Source of the DNA: Tous-C4FEB sp044356555 | GTDB lineage: Bacteria > Verrucomicrobiota > Verrucomicrobiia > Opitutales > Opitutaceae | DNA length: 64,000 nt | Direction: 5' to 3' | NCBI GenBank assembly: GCA_044356555.1 | Contig: JBIKWB010000005.1 | Location: 124,001-188,000 of the forward strand | Part shown: one piece after another, positions 24,366 to 34,002 of the stretch | Layout: each line of letters begins with the position of its first letter | Position numbering within the stretch: position 1 is the stretch's first letter | Notes under the pieces: generated by a model | Databases searched by the model: none | Seen by the model: the letters and a program-made list of their open reading frames with translations, nothing else | Told to the model about the DNA's origin: nothing | Program-made: the position numbers and the translations under genes

Positions 24366-25451
24366 ATGCGCCTGCGCACGCTCACTCTCCGGCATTTCCG
24401 CAATGTGGCGTTTGCGCGCATCGAGTGCGAAGGAAAGCGGCAGTTTTTCGTGGGCGCGAACGGGCAGGGAAAAACAAATCTGCTCGAAGCGGCGGGGTTC
24501 CTGACGGCGGCCCGATCGTTTCGGACGACGGACAGCGCGACCCTGCTCATGCACGGGCAAACGACCGCCGCGGTGGCCTGCACGGTGGAGCATCCTCAGC
24601 TCGGCGAGACGCAGATCACGATCAAGGTCCATCGGCACAACAAAGAAATCTGGTGCGATCAGGCCCGGGTGGTGCGACTGGTGGACTACCTCGGGAAGTT
24701 TCCGACCGTGGTGTTTTCGTCGCAGGATTTGCAGTTGGTACGCGGGGCGCCGGCGGCTCGGCGACGTTGGTTGGACCTCACCTTGGCCGCGATGAACGGA
24801 GCCTATCTGCAGGCGCTGCAGACTTACACCCGGGCGCTGGCGGAGCGGAATGCGTTGCTCAAAAAAGGGGGAGCGGTGGGGGCGCAATTGGAAGCTTTTG
24901 AAAAAGTGCTGGCTCCGGCGGCGGCGGAATTGATCGCGCAGCGAACGGCAGGTTTGAACCAACTGGGGGCGAGCGTGGCCGAAGCTTATGGGCGGCTGTG
25001 CGACTCCGGGGAAAAGGCGGCGCTGATCTATGAGCCGGACGTCGCGGAGGCCTCGGCGGAGGCGTTACTGGCGCGGTGGGAATCGGGTCGCGCGCGCGAT
25101 CTCCAGTTGCGTTCGACGAACGTGGGGCCGCACCGGGATGATTTTGCGCTAAAGGTGGCGGACCAAGTCGCGAAAGACTTTGGCTCGGAGGGACAGCAAC
25201 GCTCGCTGGTGCTGGCTTTGCGCTTGGCGCAGGCGGCCTGGTTTCACGCGAAGAGCGGGGTAAGGCCGGTGTTGCTGGCGGACGACGTTTTGGGGGAACT
25301 GGATCCGGGACGGCGGCGTAAATTTTGGGCTACGATCGACGCCGATTCGCAGGTGCTGGCGACCGGTACGAGCCTGCCGGATGCGGAGCTGGGGACGTGG
25401 CAGATCTTTCGGGTCAAGGATGGAGATTTTCAATCGGAGGCACAGGTTTGA
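24366..25451 (+). CDS. recF: DNA replication and repair protein RecF
   Basis: 361 residues, standard for RecF. It has the start MRLRTLTLRHFRN and Walker A GANGQGKTNLLEA. ARSFR, signature QQRSLVLALRLAQ (ABC-like) and Walker B VLLADDVLGELDPGRR follow. RecF loads RecA at gapped DNA with RecO and RecR. The usual dnaA-dnaN-recF arrangement is absent here, so recF has been separated from the origin region. The following TauE-like gene overlaps its stop. Confidence 0.94.
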   Translation: MRLRTLTLRHFRNVAFARIECEGKRQFFVGANGQGKTNLLEAAGFLTAARSFRTTDSATLLMHGQTTAAVACTVEHPQLGETQITIKVHRHNKEIWCDQARVVRLVDYLGKFPTVVFSSQDLQLVRGAPAARRRWLDLTLAAMNGAYLQALQTYTRALAERNALLKKGGAVGAQLEAFEKVLAPAAAELIAQRTAGLNQLGASVAEAYGRLCDSGEKAALIYEPDVAEASAEALLARWESGRARDLQLRSTNVGPHRDDFALKVADQVAKDFGSEGQQRSLVLALRLAQAAWFHAKSGVRPVLLADDVLGELDPGRRRKFWATIDADSQVLATGTSLPDAELGTWQIFRVKDGDFQSEAQV

Positions 25452-26203
25452 GCCTCACTCCCGAACAATGGTTGCCCGCGGTGGTGGCGGCGCTGCTGGT
25501 GGGCGTGGCGAAGACGGGGATCGCGGGGATCGGGATGTTGTTTGTGGTGATTTTTGCGCAAATTTTACCCGCGAAGCAGGCGACCGGGCTGGTGCTGCCG
25601 CTGCTGTGTTTCGGGGATCTGGTCGCGGTCGCGGCTTACCGGCAGCATGCCGCGTGGCGGCACTTGTGGCGGCTGTTTCCCTGGACGGCGTTGGGCGTGG
25701 TGGTGGGTTATTTTGTCCTGGGCCGGATCGGCGATCAGGACATGCGGCAACTGATCGGCGGGATTGTGGTGACGTTGGTGGCGGTGCATCTCTTCCGGCG
25801 GTGGCGGGCGCGCGGCAAACCTGCGACGGCGGGTGATGCGGAGGCGGCGCACCCGATCTGGTTCGCGCCGGTGATCGGAATTTTGGCGGGGTTTACGACG
25901 CTGGTGGCGAATGCGGCGGGGCCGTTGATGGCGGTGTATTTGTTGGCGATGCGGCTGCCGAAGTTGGAATACGTGGGCACAGCGGCGGTGTTTTTTCTCC
26001 TGCTCAATCTCTTTAAAGTGCCGTTCATGGTGAGTCTCGGGCTGATCACCCAGCCGAGTTTTGCGCTCAACCTCTGGCTGGCGCCGGCGGTCTTGGCGGG
26101 GGCGCTGGCGGGGCGAAAGATCCTGCCGCTGATCAACCAAAAGATGTTTGAGAATCTGGCATTGTTTTTCTCGGCGGCGGCGGGTTTGCGGCTTTTGTTC
26201 TGA
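25448..26203 (+). CDS. TauE/SafE-family permease
   Basis: 251 residues with seven to eight hydrophobic segments and the two family repeats: VGVAKTGIAGIGMLFVVIFAQILP near the N-terminus and GILAGFTTLVANAAGPLMAVYLLAM in the middle. Family members export sulfite, sulfoacetate or other organosulfur anions. The start is a TTG at 25448, overlapping the recF TGA (TTGA). No ATG is available before the first helix. Genetic coupling to recF is probably incidental. Confidence 0.85.
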   Translation: MSLTPEQWLPAVVAALLVGVAKTGIAGIGMLFVVIFAQILPAKQATGLVLPLLCFGDLVAVAAYRQHAAWRHLWRLFPWTALGVVVGYFVLGRIGDQDMRQLIGGIVVTLVAVHLFRRWRARGKPATAGDAEAAHPIWFAPVIGILAGFTTLVANAAGPLMAVYLLAMRLPKLEYVGTAAVFFLLLNLFKVPFMVSLGLITQPSFALNLWLAPAVLAGALAGRKILPLINQKMFENLALFFSAAAGLRLLF

Positions 26204-26205
26204 CG

Positions 26206-26808
26206 ATGGCGCGCATGACAGTAAGGGAAATGTGGGCGGCGAAACTGGCCGGCAAAGCCGTGCCTGCGACGGCGCATTCGGGGGTCAACGAAGCGCAGGT
26301 GGGCGCCGGGTTTGGGCGCAAGGTGCCTTTCGTCGGGGTGGTGTTGGGGATCGATCCTTCGCTGCGCGGCACCGGGCTTGCGCTGGTTGAGTTCACGCCG
26401 GGCCGGGGGCCGCTGTTGCTCCGGTGTCAGACGGTGAAGGTGCATCCGAAGCGGCCGATGGCCGAGGCGCTGGCCGAGATTCATCGGGCGGTGACCGCGA
26501 TGATTACGGGAGCGGGCGTGCGGCATGTTGCGATGGAGCAGACGATCTTCGTGCAAAATTTCCAGACGGCGCAGATTCTGGGGGCGGCGCGCGGAGCCGC
26601 GATGGCGGCGGCGGCGTTGCATGAACTACCGATTTTTGAATATGCGCCGTTGCGCGTTAAACAGGCGGTCGTGGGCGCGGGCCGCGCAAGCAAGGAGCAG
26701 ATGGCCCGCACGGTCATGGCGATGCTTGGTCACGGGCGCACGTTGGCCTATGACGAAGCGGATGCGGCGGGCGTGGCGTTGTGCCACGCGTTTACCTGGC
26801 GGGAGTAA
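26206..26808 (+). CDS. ruvC: Crossover junction endodeoxyribonuclease RuvC
   Basis: 200 residues. The RNase H-like acidic catalytic residues are visible: Asp in VLGIDPSLRGTG, Glu in VAMEQTIF, and the pair in YDEADAAGVALCHA. RuvC resolves Holliday junctions as a dimer with RuvAB. The first ATG adds about 45 residues ahead of the usual start (VLGIDPSL is normally near residue 5). This is either a real N-terminal extension or a later start such as GTG near 26335. It begins two bases after the permease stop. Confidence 0.9.
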   Translation: MARMTVREMWAAKLAGKAVPATAHSGVNEAQVGAGFGRKVPFVGVVLGIDPSLRGTGLALVEFTPGRGPLLLRCQTVKVHPKRPMAEALAEIHRAVTAMITGAGVRHVAMEQTIFVQNFQTAQILGAARGAAMAAAALHELPIFEYAPLRVKQAVVGAGRASKEQMARTVMAMLGHGRTLAYDEADAAGVALCHAFTWRE

Positions 26809-26825
26809 GCGAACGGCCGCAGGCG

Positions 26826-29537
26826 TCAGCCGACCACGGTCTTGATCGCGCGACCGAGATCGGCGACGCGGTATGGTTTGGTCAGGTAGCCGCAGAAGCC
26901 CAGGTCGAGGTAACGCTGGACCATTTCGTCGTTGTCGTAGCCGCTGGAGACGATGGCGCGGACTTCGGGGTCGAGCTTCTTGAGTTCGCGGAAACAGGTT
27001 TCGCCACCCATGCCCCCGATGATGGTGAGATCCATGACGACCGCGTCGTAGGGACGGCCGATATTGAGGTAGCGCTTGTAGAGAGTGATCGCTTCCTCGC
27101 CGTTCTTCGCGAGGTCGAACTTGTAGTTGAGGCTGGTCAACATCGTGGCGGTCAGCGCCGAGATTTTTTCGTCGTCATCCATGAACAGGATGCGGCCGGT
27201 ACCAAAACGAAGGGACGGCGCCTTGCGGGTCTGGAGCTCGACGGAGCGGTTGGCGCGGGGCAGGTAAATCGTGAAGACGGTGCCGACGCCGAGGCTGGAG
27301 TCGACGCCGATGACGCCGCCATATTTTTGGACAATCGAACGGACGGTCGCAAGGCCGAGACCGGAGCCGTGTTTCTTGGTGGTAAAAAACGGGTCCCAGA
27401 TTCGATCAAGATACTCGGGCGGGATGCCGGAGCCGTTGTCGCGGGATTCGAACTCTACGTAGTCGCCGGCGGGGAGTCCGGGGATTTGCTCGGCCGCCAC
27501 GGTGACGTTGCGGGCGCATAGCTTGACGCGGGCGGCGTGGGGCGCGGGCGGCATCGCCTGCAGAGCGTTGATGACGAGGTTTTGAAACACTTGGAGTATC
27601 TGGGCGCGGTCGACCAGAATCGGGCCGGTCGAGGGAGCGACTTCGACGGAAATGACCGCGACCGAACCGGCGCTGGCGATTTTGACGGTATCATCGAGCA
27701 TCTCCTTGACGGTGATGACGGTTTGGACGCCGTTGCCGCCTTTGGAGAAGAGCAGCAGTTGCTTGGTCAGGCCCTTGGCGGTGAGACAGGCCTTCTCGGC
27801 ATCGCCAAGGGCGGAATTGTTGCGGTTGTCTTTCGCGAGAGACACGCCGCCAAGGATCGTGGTGAGAAGATTGTTGAAATCGTGGGCAATACCGCCGGCG
27901 AGCAGGCCAAGCGATTCGAGGCGGTTGGCTTTGACGAGTTCGTCGGGTGTGAGGGTGAGCTCGTCCGGGTCGCGGAACACGACGATGGCGCCCCGGGGCT
28001 TGTGGTCGGGGCCGTAGGAGGCGCGGGCGGTCCAGACGATGGGCACGGCCGCGGCGGAAGCATCGGAGAAGATGAGCGAATGTTCTACGATCAGCGGCAG
28101 CGGATTTTCGGCCGCGATGGCGCGCTCGATCGGGTCATCGCCGGGTCGCCCGCTCAAGCGGTTCACCAAGCGGAACACATCGGCGAGCGGAGTGCCGATC
28201 AGGGTTGCGGCAGAGCCCCGAAGGAGGCGGGCGGCGGCGGGATTGGCGAAAAGAATTTTGCCCTGGGTATCTGTGACGAGAATTGCCTCGGCCATGGTGG
28301 CGAACGCCTCCGTGACAAGAGCTTCGTCCAAAGCGGCTCCGGAGCGGGTTGCGGTCGGAACCGACTGGGAGCCGGGCAAGGCGAGGGCTGCGTCTTCGGG
28401 GAGTTCGCAGATGAAACCGATGATGCGGACGAGATCGCGTTTGCGGCTGAGGATGCGGTGGGCGCCCAAGAGAACCGGCACAAGTCTGCCGTCGGCGGCG
28501 CGCAGCGTGGCGGGTTCGACAAATGTGGTGCAACCCGGAGCGCGATTGAGGAACCACGACTCGAGGCCGTCCGCGGCTTCGCCGGCCGGCAGACTCCGAC
28601 CGAAGCTTGCGACGGGATTTGTCTGAGCAGTCGCGGCGTCGTGGCCCAGCAGGCGGCACCATCCTTCAGAGAGCCAGTGGTTCTCGTTGGCGAAATCGAA
28701 CTCGAATGCGCCGAGCGGTCCGTTGGCGCCGCCGAGATCTTGGAGCCGAGCGTCGCTGGTCAGGCTGGTTTCCTCGAGCTCGCGGCGTTCGGTGACGTCG
28801 AGGCAGAAACCGGTGACGCGTTCGAACTCGCCGGCCTCGCCGACTTGTTGGACGCCGGTGCACTGCAGCCAAACGTAATCTCCGCGGCGGTGTTGCATGC
28901 GGAATTCGACGTTTATGCGCCGGATGCCGGCAGGGTGTTTGCGTCCAAGGAAAAACGGGGCCGCATCGGAATCTTCGGGGTGGATGGCTTTGCCCCACGT
29001 TTCCTGCTGGTTGGGCAGTTCGGCATCGACGTAACCCAAAAGATTTTTCCAAGCAGCCGAATAGAAGATGCGATCGGCCTTGAAATTTAAGTCGAAGAAA
29101 CCGGCGACGCTGTGCTCAAGCAGCAGGTTGAGCCCGTCGTCGCGAGTGGTGGGGTCGGCCAAGGCGACCGGGGGATTTTGAACGACCGCGATGTATCCGT
29201 TCGCAGCACCCAACGCGGTCTCCAGCCTGACGAGTTGGTCGAAGGGGGCGCCCTCGCGGGGTTGGACGCCAAGGATTGCGCCGCGATCAAGCGTGGTGGC
29301 GAGCGCGACTTCCCACTGGGCTTCGAGCAAGTCGGCACTCTCGGATATGACTTCGATGTAGAAGAGTGAGGAAAAGGCTTCTCCGATCAGCTCCGATTCG
29401 GAGACCTGCCAAAGGGCAAGGGCCGAGGCATTGGCGGCGGTGATGCGGCCCTTCGGGTCGACCAGCAGCACCGCCAGCGCTGACGGTTTCCCGGCATTTG
29501 CGGCGTCGGTGAGTTGGATGGAGGGAATGGCGCTCAC
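26826..29537 (-). CDS. Multi-PAS hybrid sensor histidine kinase with C-terminal receiver
   Basis: About 903 residues from the GTG at 29537. An upstream ATG at 29627 is possible, but its 30 extra codons use AGA, TTA and CTA, unlike the rest. At least three to four PAS/PAC modules precede an HWE/NtrB-like kinase core: GGIAHDFNNLLTTILGG holds the phosphoacceptor His. The catalytic part has NLVINALQAM (N box), DNGSGIP and GSGLGLATV. A receiver domain follows with FMDDDE and the phosphoacceptor in VVMDLTIIGG. No transmembrane segment is visible, so it is a cytosolic sensor. The output partner is not adjacent. Confidence 0.9.
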   Translation of the reverse strand: MSAIPSIQLTDAANAGKPSALAVLLVDPKGRITAANASALALWQVSESELIGEAFSSLFYIEVISESADLLEAQWEVALATTLDRGAILGVQPREGAPFDQLVRLETALGAANGYIAVVQNPPVALADPTTRDDGLNLLLEHSVAGFFDLNFKADRIFYSAAWKNLLGYVDAELPNQQETWGKAIHPEDSDAAPFFLGRKHPAGIRRINVEFRMQHRRGDYVWLQCTGVQQVGEAGEFERVTGFCLDVTERRELEETSLTSDARLQDLGGANGPLGAFEFDFANENHWLSEGWCRLLGHDAATAQTNPVASFGRSLPAGEAADGLESWFLNRAPGCTTFVEPATLRAADGRLVPVLLGAHRILSRKRDLVRIIGFICELPEDAALALPGSQSVPTATRSGAALDEALVTEAFATMAEAILVTDTQGKILFANPAAARLLRGSAATLIGTPLADVFRLVNRLSGRPGDDPIERAIAAENPLPLIVEHSLIFSDASAAAVPIVWTARASYGPDHKPRGAIVVFRDPDELTLTPDELVKANRLESLGLLAGGIAHDFNNLLTTILGGVSLAKDNRNNSALGDAEKACLTAKGLTKQLLLFSKGGNGVQTVITVKEMLDDTVKIASAGSVAVISVEVAPSTGPILVDRAQILQVFQNLVINALQAMPPAPHAARVKLCARNVTVAAEQIPGLPAGDYVEFESRDNGSGIPPEYLDRIWDPFFTTKKHGSGLGLATVRSIVQKYGGVIGVDSSLGVGTVFTIYLPRANRSVELQTRKAPSLRFGTGRILFMDDDEKISALTATMLTSLNYKFDLAKNGEEAITLYKRYLNIGRPYDAVVMDLTIIGGMGGETCFRELKKLDPEVRAIVSSGYDNDEMVQRYLDLGFCGYLTKPYRVADLGRAIKTVVG

Positions 29538-29769
29538 GTCTAGGATTCTTTCGGATGCGACCAGTTGTAAGGGAGTTTGGCGAGAAAATCGAAAGCGACC
29601 GGGTAACCGCGTCAGGTTTCTGACCAACGGCTCGAATTTTCCCGGGTCAAATCGCGGGGTTGAGCCGGGGGATTGTTTGGGTGGGGTGACCTTAACTCGG
29701 AAAACTTCCGGTGGTTTTGCATTGCCGCCTGAATCGCGGCGCGGCGGTGTTTGGTCTCTCTATTTTTCC

Positions 29770-31362
29770 ATGAATTCACCGCGCAAACCCGTCTTGTTGA
29801 TCATCCGTGATGGTTGGGGAAAGAATCCCCACTCCGAGCAGAATCCGTCCAACGCGGTCTACTTGGCGAAGAAAGCCTGCGATGATGCGTTGCAGGCGAA
29901 GTATCCGCACACCCTTGTGTCGGCGAGCGGTCTCGATGTGGGGCTGCCCGACGGGCAGATGGGCAACTCGGAAGTGGGGCACGAAAACATCGGCGCGGGC
30001 CGGATCGTGGATCAGGAACTCGTGCGGTTGAACAAACTTTTTTCGGAGAAACAGCTCGCGGGCAACCCGGTGTGGCAGGCGGCGGTCGCGCGGGTGAAGG
30101 CGTCCCCATCGGCAAAGTTGCACGTGATGGGGATCGTGTCCGATGGCGGGGTTCACGGCATGCTCGAGCATCTCTATGGAATTTTGCAGCAGGCGAAGGA
30201 CGACGGACTGACGAAGGCGCAGGTGTTCATCCATGGCTTCACGGACGGCCGTGATACGGCGCCGCAGAGCGGCTTGGCTTTTGTCGAGCAAGTGGAGGCG
30301 AAGTGCCGCCAGATCGGGGTCGGCACGATCGCGACGATTTGCGGGCGCTTTTGGGCGATGGACCGCGACAACCGCTGGGAGCGCGTGCAAAAGGCCTACG
30401 ATATGTTGACGGGCAAGCGGGCGCTGGCGACGGCGACGGCTGCGGCCGACGCCATCCGGAGCTATTATGCGAACCCGCTCAGCCCGACGCAAAATGGGGA
30501 TGAATTTGTGCCGGCGACGTGGATCGTGGGCGCGGACGGCAAGCCGCTGGCGACCTTTGCGAACGGCGACGCGGTGTTGTTCTACAACTACCGGGGCGAC
30601 CGACCGCGTGAAATCACCCGGGCGTTCGTGATGGATGACTTCAAGGAGTTCGACCGCGGGGCGAAGCTCGATCTCTACTTCGCGACGATGACGGAGTATG
30701 AAAAAGGCCTGCCGGTTCACATCATCTCGGGCAAACCGGCGAAGTTGAAGAACATCCTCGGCGAAGTCGTGAGCGCGGCCGGGATCGGGCAGTTTCGCTG
30801 CGCCGAAACGGAGAAGAATCCGCACGTCACTTTTTTCTTCAACAACTACCGTGGCGAACCGTTTCCCGGTGAAGACCGCGCCTGTCCGGCGAGTCCGAAG
30901 GTGGCGACCTACGATCTGCAGCCGGAGATGTCGGCGACCCAAGTGACGGCTGAAGCGAAGGCGGCGATTTTGTCCGGTAACTACGGATTCATCGCGGTGA
31001 ATTATGCCAACCCCGACATGGTGGGGCACACCGGCTCTTTGCCCGCGACGATCAAGGCCGTCGAAGCGACGGATGCCGGAGTGGGCGAATTGCTCGCCGC
31101 GATCGCGCAAGTCGGCGGCAAGGCGGTCGTGTGTGCGGACCACGGGAATGCCGAGCAGATGTGGGACCCGGTGACAAACGGGCCGCACACGGCGCACACG
31201 CTCAATCTCGTCGAAGTCTTTGCGGTGGGCGAGGGCTTGGTCGCGGGCAAAACCAAGATGCGCACCGGTGGCCGGCTCGGCGACATCGCGCCGACGGTAT
31301 TGCACCTGATGGGGCTGCCCAAGCCGTCGGAGATGACCGGGGAAAGCTTGGTGCTCGGGTGA
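29770..31362 (+). CDS. gpmI: Cofactor-independent phosphoglycerate mutase
   Basis: 530 residues of the alkaline phosphatase superfamily; it interconverts 3- and 2-phosphoglycerate using two Mn ions. Start MNSPRKPVLLIIRDGWG carries the first metal Asp. GLPDGQMGNSEVGHENIG holds the catalytic serine, HGFTDGRDTAP and YNYRGDRPREITRAF are substrate-binding. C-terminal YANPDMVGHTG and CADHGNAEQM carry the remaining metal ligands. The ATG at 29770 has a T/C-rich leader. Confidence 0.95.
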   Translation: MNSPRKPVLLIIRDGWGKNPHSEQNPSNAVYLAKKACDDALQAKYPHTLVSASGLDVGLPDGQMGNSEVGHENIGAGRIVDQELVRLNKLFSEKQLAGNPVWQAAVARVKASPSAKLHVMGIVSDGGVHGMLEHLYGILQQAKDDGLTKAQVFIHGFTDGRDTAPQSGLAFVEQVEAKCRQIGVGTIATICGRFWAMDRDNRWERVQKAYDMLTGKRALATATAAADAIRSYYANPLSPTQNGDEFVPATWIVGADGKPLATFANGDAVLFYNYRGDRPREITRAFVMDDFKEFDRGAKLDLYFATMTEYEKGLPVHIISGKPAKLKNILGEVVSAAGIGQFRCAETEKNPHVTFFFNNYRGEPFPGEDRACPASPKVATYDLQPEMSATQVTAEAKAAILSGNYGFIAVNYANPDMVGHTGSLPATIKAVEATDAGVGELLAAIAQVGGKAVVCADHGNAEQMWDPVTNGPHTAHTLNLVEVFAVGEGLVAGKTKMRTGGRLGDIAPTVLHLMGLPKPSEMTGESLVLG

Positions 31363-31453
31363 GCGCCCAACCCGTTCGCTGCGTCTCAAAATCTGTTTGC
31401 CCCGTCGTTCGCGGCGAGGCTCTCTCTCTTTTTTGCACGCCCAACACCCGCTT

Positions 31454-33241
31454 ATGAAACGCTCTCACCACTGTGCCCAGCTTACCACGGCCGAACTCGG
31501 CGCGACAGTCTCGTTGCTGGGCTGGGTTGACTCAATCCGCGACCACGGCGGCATCCTCTTTATCGACCTGCGCGACCGCAAAGGCATCACGCAGGTGATG
31601 TTCGATCCGAAGGCCAACGCGACCGTCGGCGAGCAGGCGGCGCATCTCAAGCCTGAGTCCGTGATCGGTATTACCGGCAAGGTAGTCGCCCGCCCGGAAG
31701 GCACCGTCAACGCGGCGTTGCCCACCGGTGGGATTGAAGTCGAGGCCACCGAGCTGACGATTCACAATGTCTCGGACACGCCGCCGTTCCCGCTCGATGA
31801 CGTCGGCGGCGACAAGGTGAACGAAGATCTGCGCCTGACCTACCGTTATCTCGATCTGCGCCGGCCGAAAATGCGGAAGAACCTCCAGGTGCGCCACAAG
31901 GCGGCCAAGTCTATCCGCGATTATTTCGATTCCCAGGAGTTCATCGAGGTCGAGACTCCGGCACTGTTCAAAAGCACGCCGGAGGGCGCGCGCGAATATC
32001 TCGTGCCGTCGCGCATCCATGCCGGTCAGTTTTACGCACTGTCGCAGTCGCCCCAGCAGTTTAAGCAGATCCTGATGGTGGCCGGGGTGGAGAAGTACTT
32101 CCAAATCGCGCGCTGTTTCCGCGACGAGGACCTGCGGGCGGACCGCCAGATGGAGTTCACCCAAGTGGACGTCGAGGCGTCGTTCGTGACGCGTGAGGAT
32201 ATCTACGCACTGTTCGAGGGGATGTTGACGAAGCTCTGGAAAGATGTGCTCGGAACCGAGATTCAGACGCCATTTCTCCGGATGCCGTTTCACGAGGCGA
32301 TGAACCGATTTGGCGTGGACAAGCCCGACGTGCGATTCGGCCTCGAGCTCATGGATTTCACCGAGCTCTTTAGAACCTCCGGATTTAAAGTCTTCGCCTC
32401 GACGGCTGCCGGCGGCGGCGCAATCAAGGCGATCAACGCGAAGGGGCTCGCCGATCTCACGCAGGGTGAACTCAAGGCCTTGGAAGAGATCGCCAAATCG
32501 CTCGGCGCGAAAGGTCTCGCCTTCATCAAAGTCGAGGGTGGCGAGTGGAAATCTCCGATCGTAAAGTTTTTCTCGGAATCCGAGAAGGCGGCTCTGACGG
32601 CGCAGCTTGAAGTGGGTGAGGGTGACATGATTTTCTTCGCGGCAGCGCCGTGGGAAAAAGCCTGTGCGATTCTCGGGCGGATCCGACTCGAGGCGGCGCA
32701 GTTGCTGGTGAAGCGCGGCAAGATGACCATTCGCCACGATGACTGGAAATTTTTGTGGGTGATCGATTTCCCCCTGATGAGTCATGACGAGGCGGAGAAT
32801 CGTTACGTGGCGACGCACCATCCGTTCACCGCGCCAGTGCCGGAGGATGCCGCTTACCTCGACAGCGATCCGAAAAAGGTCCGTGGGCAGCACTATGATG
32901 TGGTTCTAAACGGCATGGAGCTCGGCGGCGGCTCGATCCGTATTCACAACCCAGCGATGCAGAAGAAGATTTTTGAGGACGTCCTCAAGATCCCGGCGGA
33001 TGTGGTGGAGAGCCGGTTCGGCTACATGTTGAAGGCGTTTACCTACGGCGCGCCGCCCCATGGCGGTATCGCCTTCGGGCTCGATCGCATGTGCGCGCTG
33101 CTGTGCGGCACGACGAGTATTCGCGACGTGATCGCTTTCCCAAAGACTCAGAAAGGGCAGGACCTCATGGCCCAGAGCCCGACGCCGGTGACCGCCAAGC
33201 AATTGAAGGAACTCCACATCGCGACCGTGATGCCCGAGTGA
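31454..33241 (+). CDS. aspS: Aspartyl-tRNA synthetase
   Basis: 595 residues, bacterial type. It has an N-terminal OB anticodon-binding domain (GWVDSIRDHGGILFIDLRDRKG). The class II motif 2 region is FRDEDLRADRQMEFTQVDVE. The bacteria-specific GAD insertion spans roughly residues 290-420, and motif 3 is GIAFGLDRMCALL. It charges tRNA-Asp; whether it also charges tRNA-Asn cannot be told from the window. The tRNA-Asp gene is at 3.4 kb. It follows gpmI by about 90 bases. Confidence 0.96.
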   Translation: MKRSHHCAQLTTAELGATVSLLGWVDSIRDHGGILFIDLRDRKGITQVMFDPKANATVGEQAAHLKPESVIGITGKVVARPEGTVNAALPTGGIEVEATELTIHNVSDTPPFPLDDVGGDKVNEDLRLTYRYLDLRRPKMRKNLQVRHKAAKSIRDYFDSQEFIEVETPALFKSTPEGAREYLVPSRIHAGQFYALSQSPQQFKQILMVAGVEKYFQIARCFRDEDLRADRQMEFTQVDVEASFVTREDIYALFEGMLTKLWKDVLGTEIQTPFLRMPFHEAMNRFGVDKPDVRFGLELMDFTELFRTSGFKVFASTAAGGGAIKAINAKGLADLTQGELKALEEIAKSLGAKGLAFIKVEGGEWKSPIVKFFSESEKAALTAQLEVGEGDMIFFAAAPWEKACAILGRIRLEAAQLLVKRGKMTIRHDDWKFLWVIDFPLMSHDEAENRYVATHHPFTAPVPEDAAYLDSDPKKVRGQHYDVVLNGMELGGGSIRIHNPAMQKKIFEDVLKIPADVVESRFGYMLKAFTYGAPPHGGIAFGLDRMCALLCGTTSIRDVIAFPKTQKGQDLMAQSPTPVTAKQLKELHIATVMPE

Positions 33242-33266
33242 GGCTCCGGCAGGTTATTTGGTTTCG

Positions 33267-33284
33267 TTGGCATACCCTCTGCTA
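33267..33284 (+). promoter_or_regulatory. Candidate sigma-54 promoter of glnB
   Basis: TTGGCATACCCTCTGCT has the two diagnostic dinucleotides, GG (33269-33270) and GC (33281-33282), separated by exactly ten bases. TGGCA at -24 is near consensus. It lies about 170 bases before glnB, whose control by sigma-54 and nitrogen is common. A tight hairpin GCGCT-CGAA-AGCGC (33301-33314) follows in the predicted leader. Confidence 0.5.
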
Positions 33285-33449
33285 AGTGAGAGATCGAGCC
33301 GCGCTCGAAAGCGCGCGCGGCGAAGTCACGATGTCACCTGCCTCAGCTATCCGTTTAAACCATCACTTTGGCGACCAGCTCGCGGTTAACGCGGGCTTGC
33401 GCTGAAATCACCTCAGCCCTAAGCACAGCCGATCTCGAACAACACCTGC

Positions 33450-33788
33450 ATGAAACTCATCATCGCCATCATCAAGCCGTTCAAACTGGAAGAGGTAAAG
33501 GAAGCCCTCGCCGAGGCCGGCATCGAGGGAATGACTGTGACCGAAGTCAAAGGCTTCGGCCGCCAGAAAGGGCACACCGAGATTTATCGCGGCAGCGAGT
33601 ACACCGTGGACTTTCTCCCGAAAGTGAAAATCGAGATTGCGGTGGCGGATGACATGGCGGCCAAGGCCGTCGATGCGGTGGTGAAATCGGCGAAGACCGG
33701 TAAAATTGGCGACGGTAAGGTATTTGTCCTCCCGCTTGAAGATGTGGTTCGGATCCGGACCGACGAGCGCGGGGAGTCGGCGGTCTGA
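33450..33788 (+). CDS. glnB: Nitrogen regulatory protein P-II
   Basis: 112 residues, the exact size of GlnB/GlnK. The T-loop GHTEIYRGSEYTVDFLPKV carries Tyr51, the uridylylation site. The B-loop with GKIGDGKVFVLPLEDVVRIRT completes the ATP and 2-oxoglutarate site. It senses nitrogen and carbon status and controls ammonium assimilation. No amtB or glnA is adjacent. The candidate sigma-54 promoter upstream and a hairpin terminator downstream suggest a monocistronic unit. GlnB versus GlnK cannot be separated by sequence alone. Confidence 0.94.
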   Translation: MKLIIAIIKPFKLEEVKEALAEAGIEGMTVTEVKGFGRQKGHTEIYRGSEYTVDFLPKVKIEIAVADDMAAKAVDAVVKSAKTGKIGDGKVFVLPLEDVVRIRTDERGESAV

Positions 33789-33810
33789 TTCGCCCCTCGT
33801 TTTATGTTTG

Positions 33811-33841
33811 AGCCGGCCTTCCTCGGAAAGCCGGCTTTTTT
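33811..33841 (+). terminator. Intrinsic terminator after glnB
   Basis: AGCCGGC (33811-33817) pairs with GCCGGCT (33830-33836); the inner bases CTTCC/GGAAA can extend it, and a T tract follows. Well placed 23 bases after glnB. Confidence 0.8.
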
Positions 33842-34002
33842 CTGGGGTGGATTGACGTGGCTCTAAGCGATACGGGCGATTTCGGTGGAAAAATCGGTGC
33901 AACTGCAACCGCGGGACGTGGCGCTGCCGGTTTCTGCGCTGATCGCTCTGTCGAAAAAGTGTGGCGTTGCGACCGGGACGCCGGGCACCGTCTGGAGTAA
34001 CG

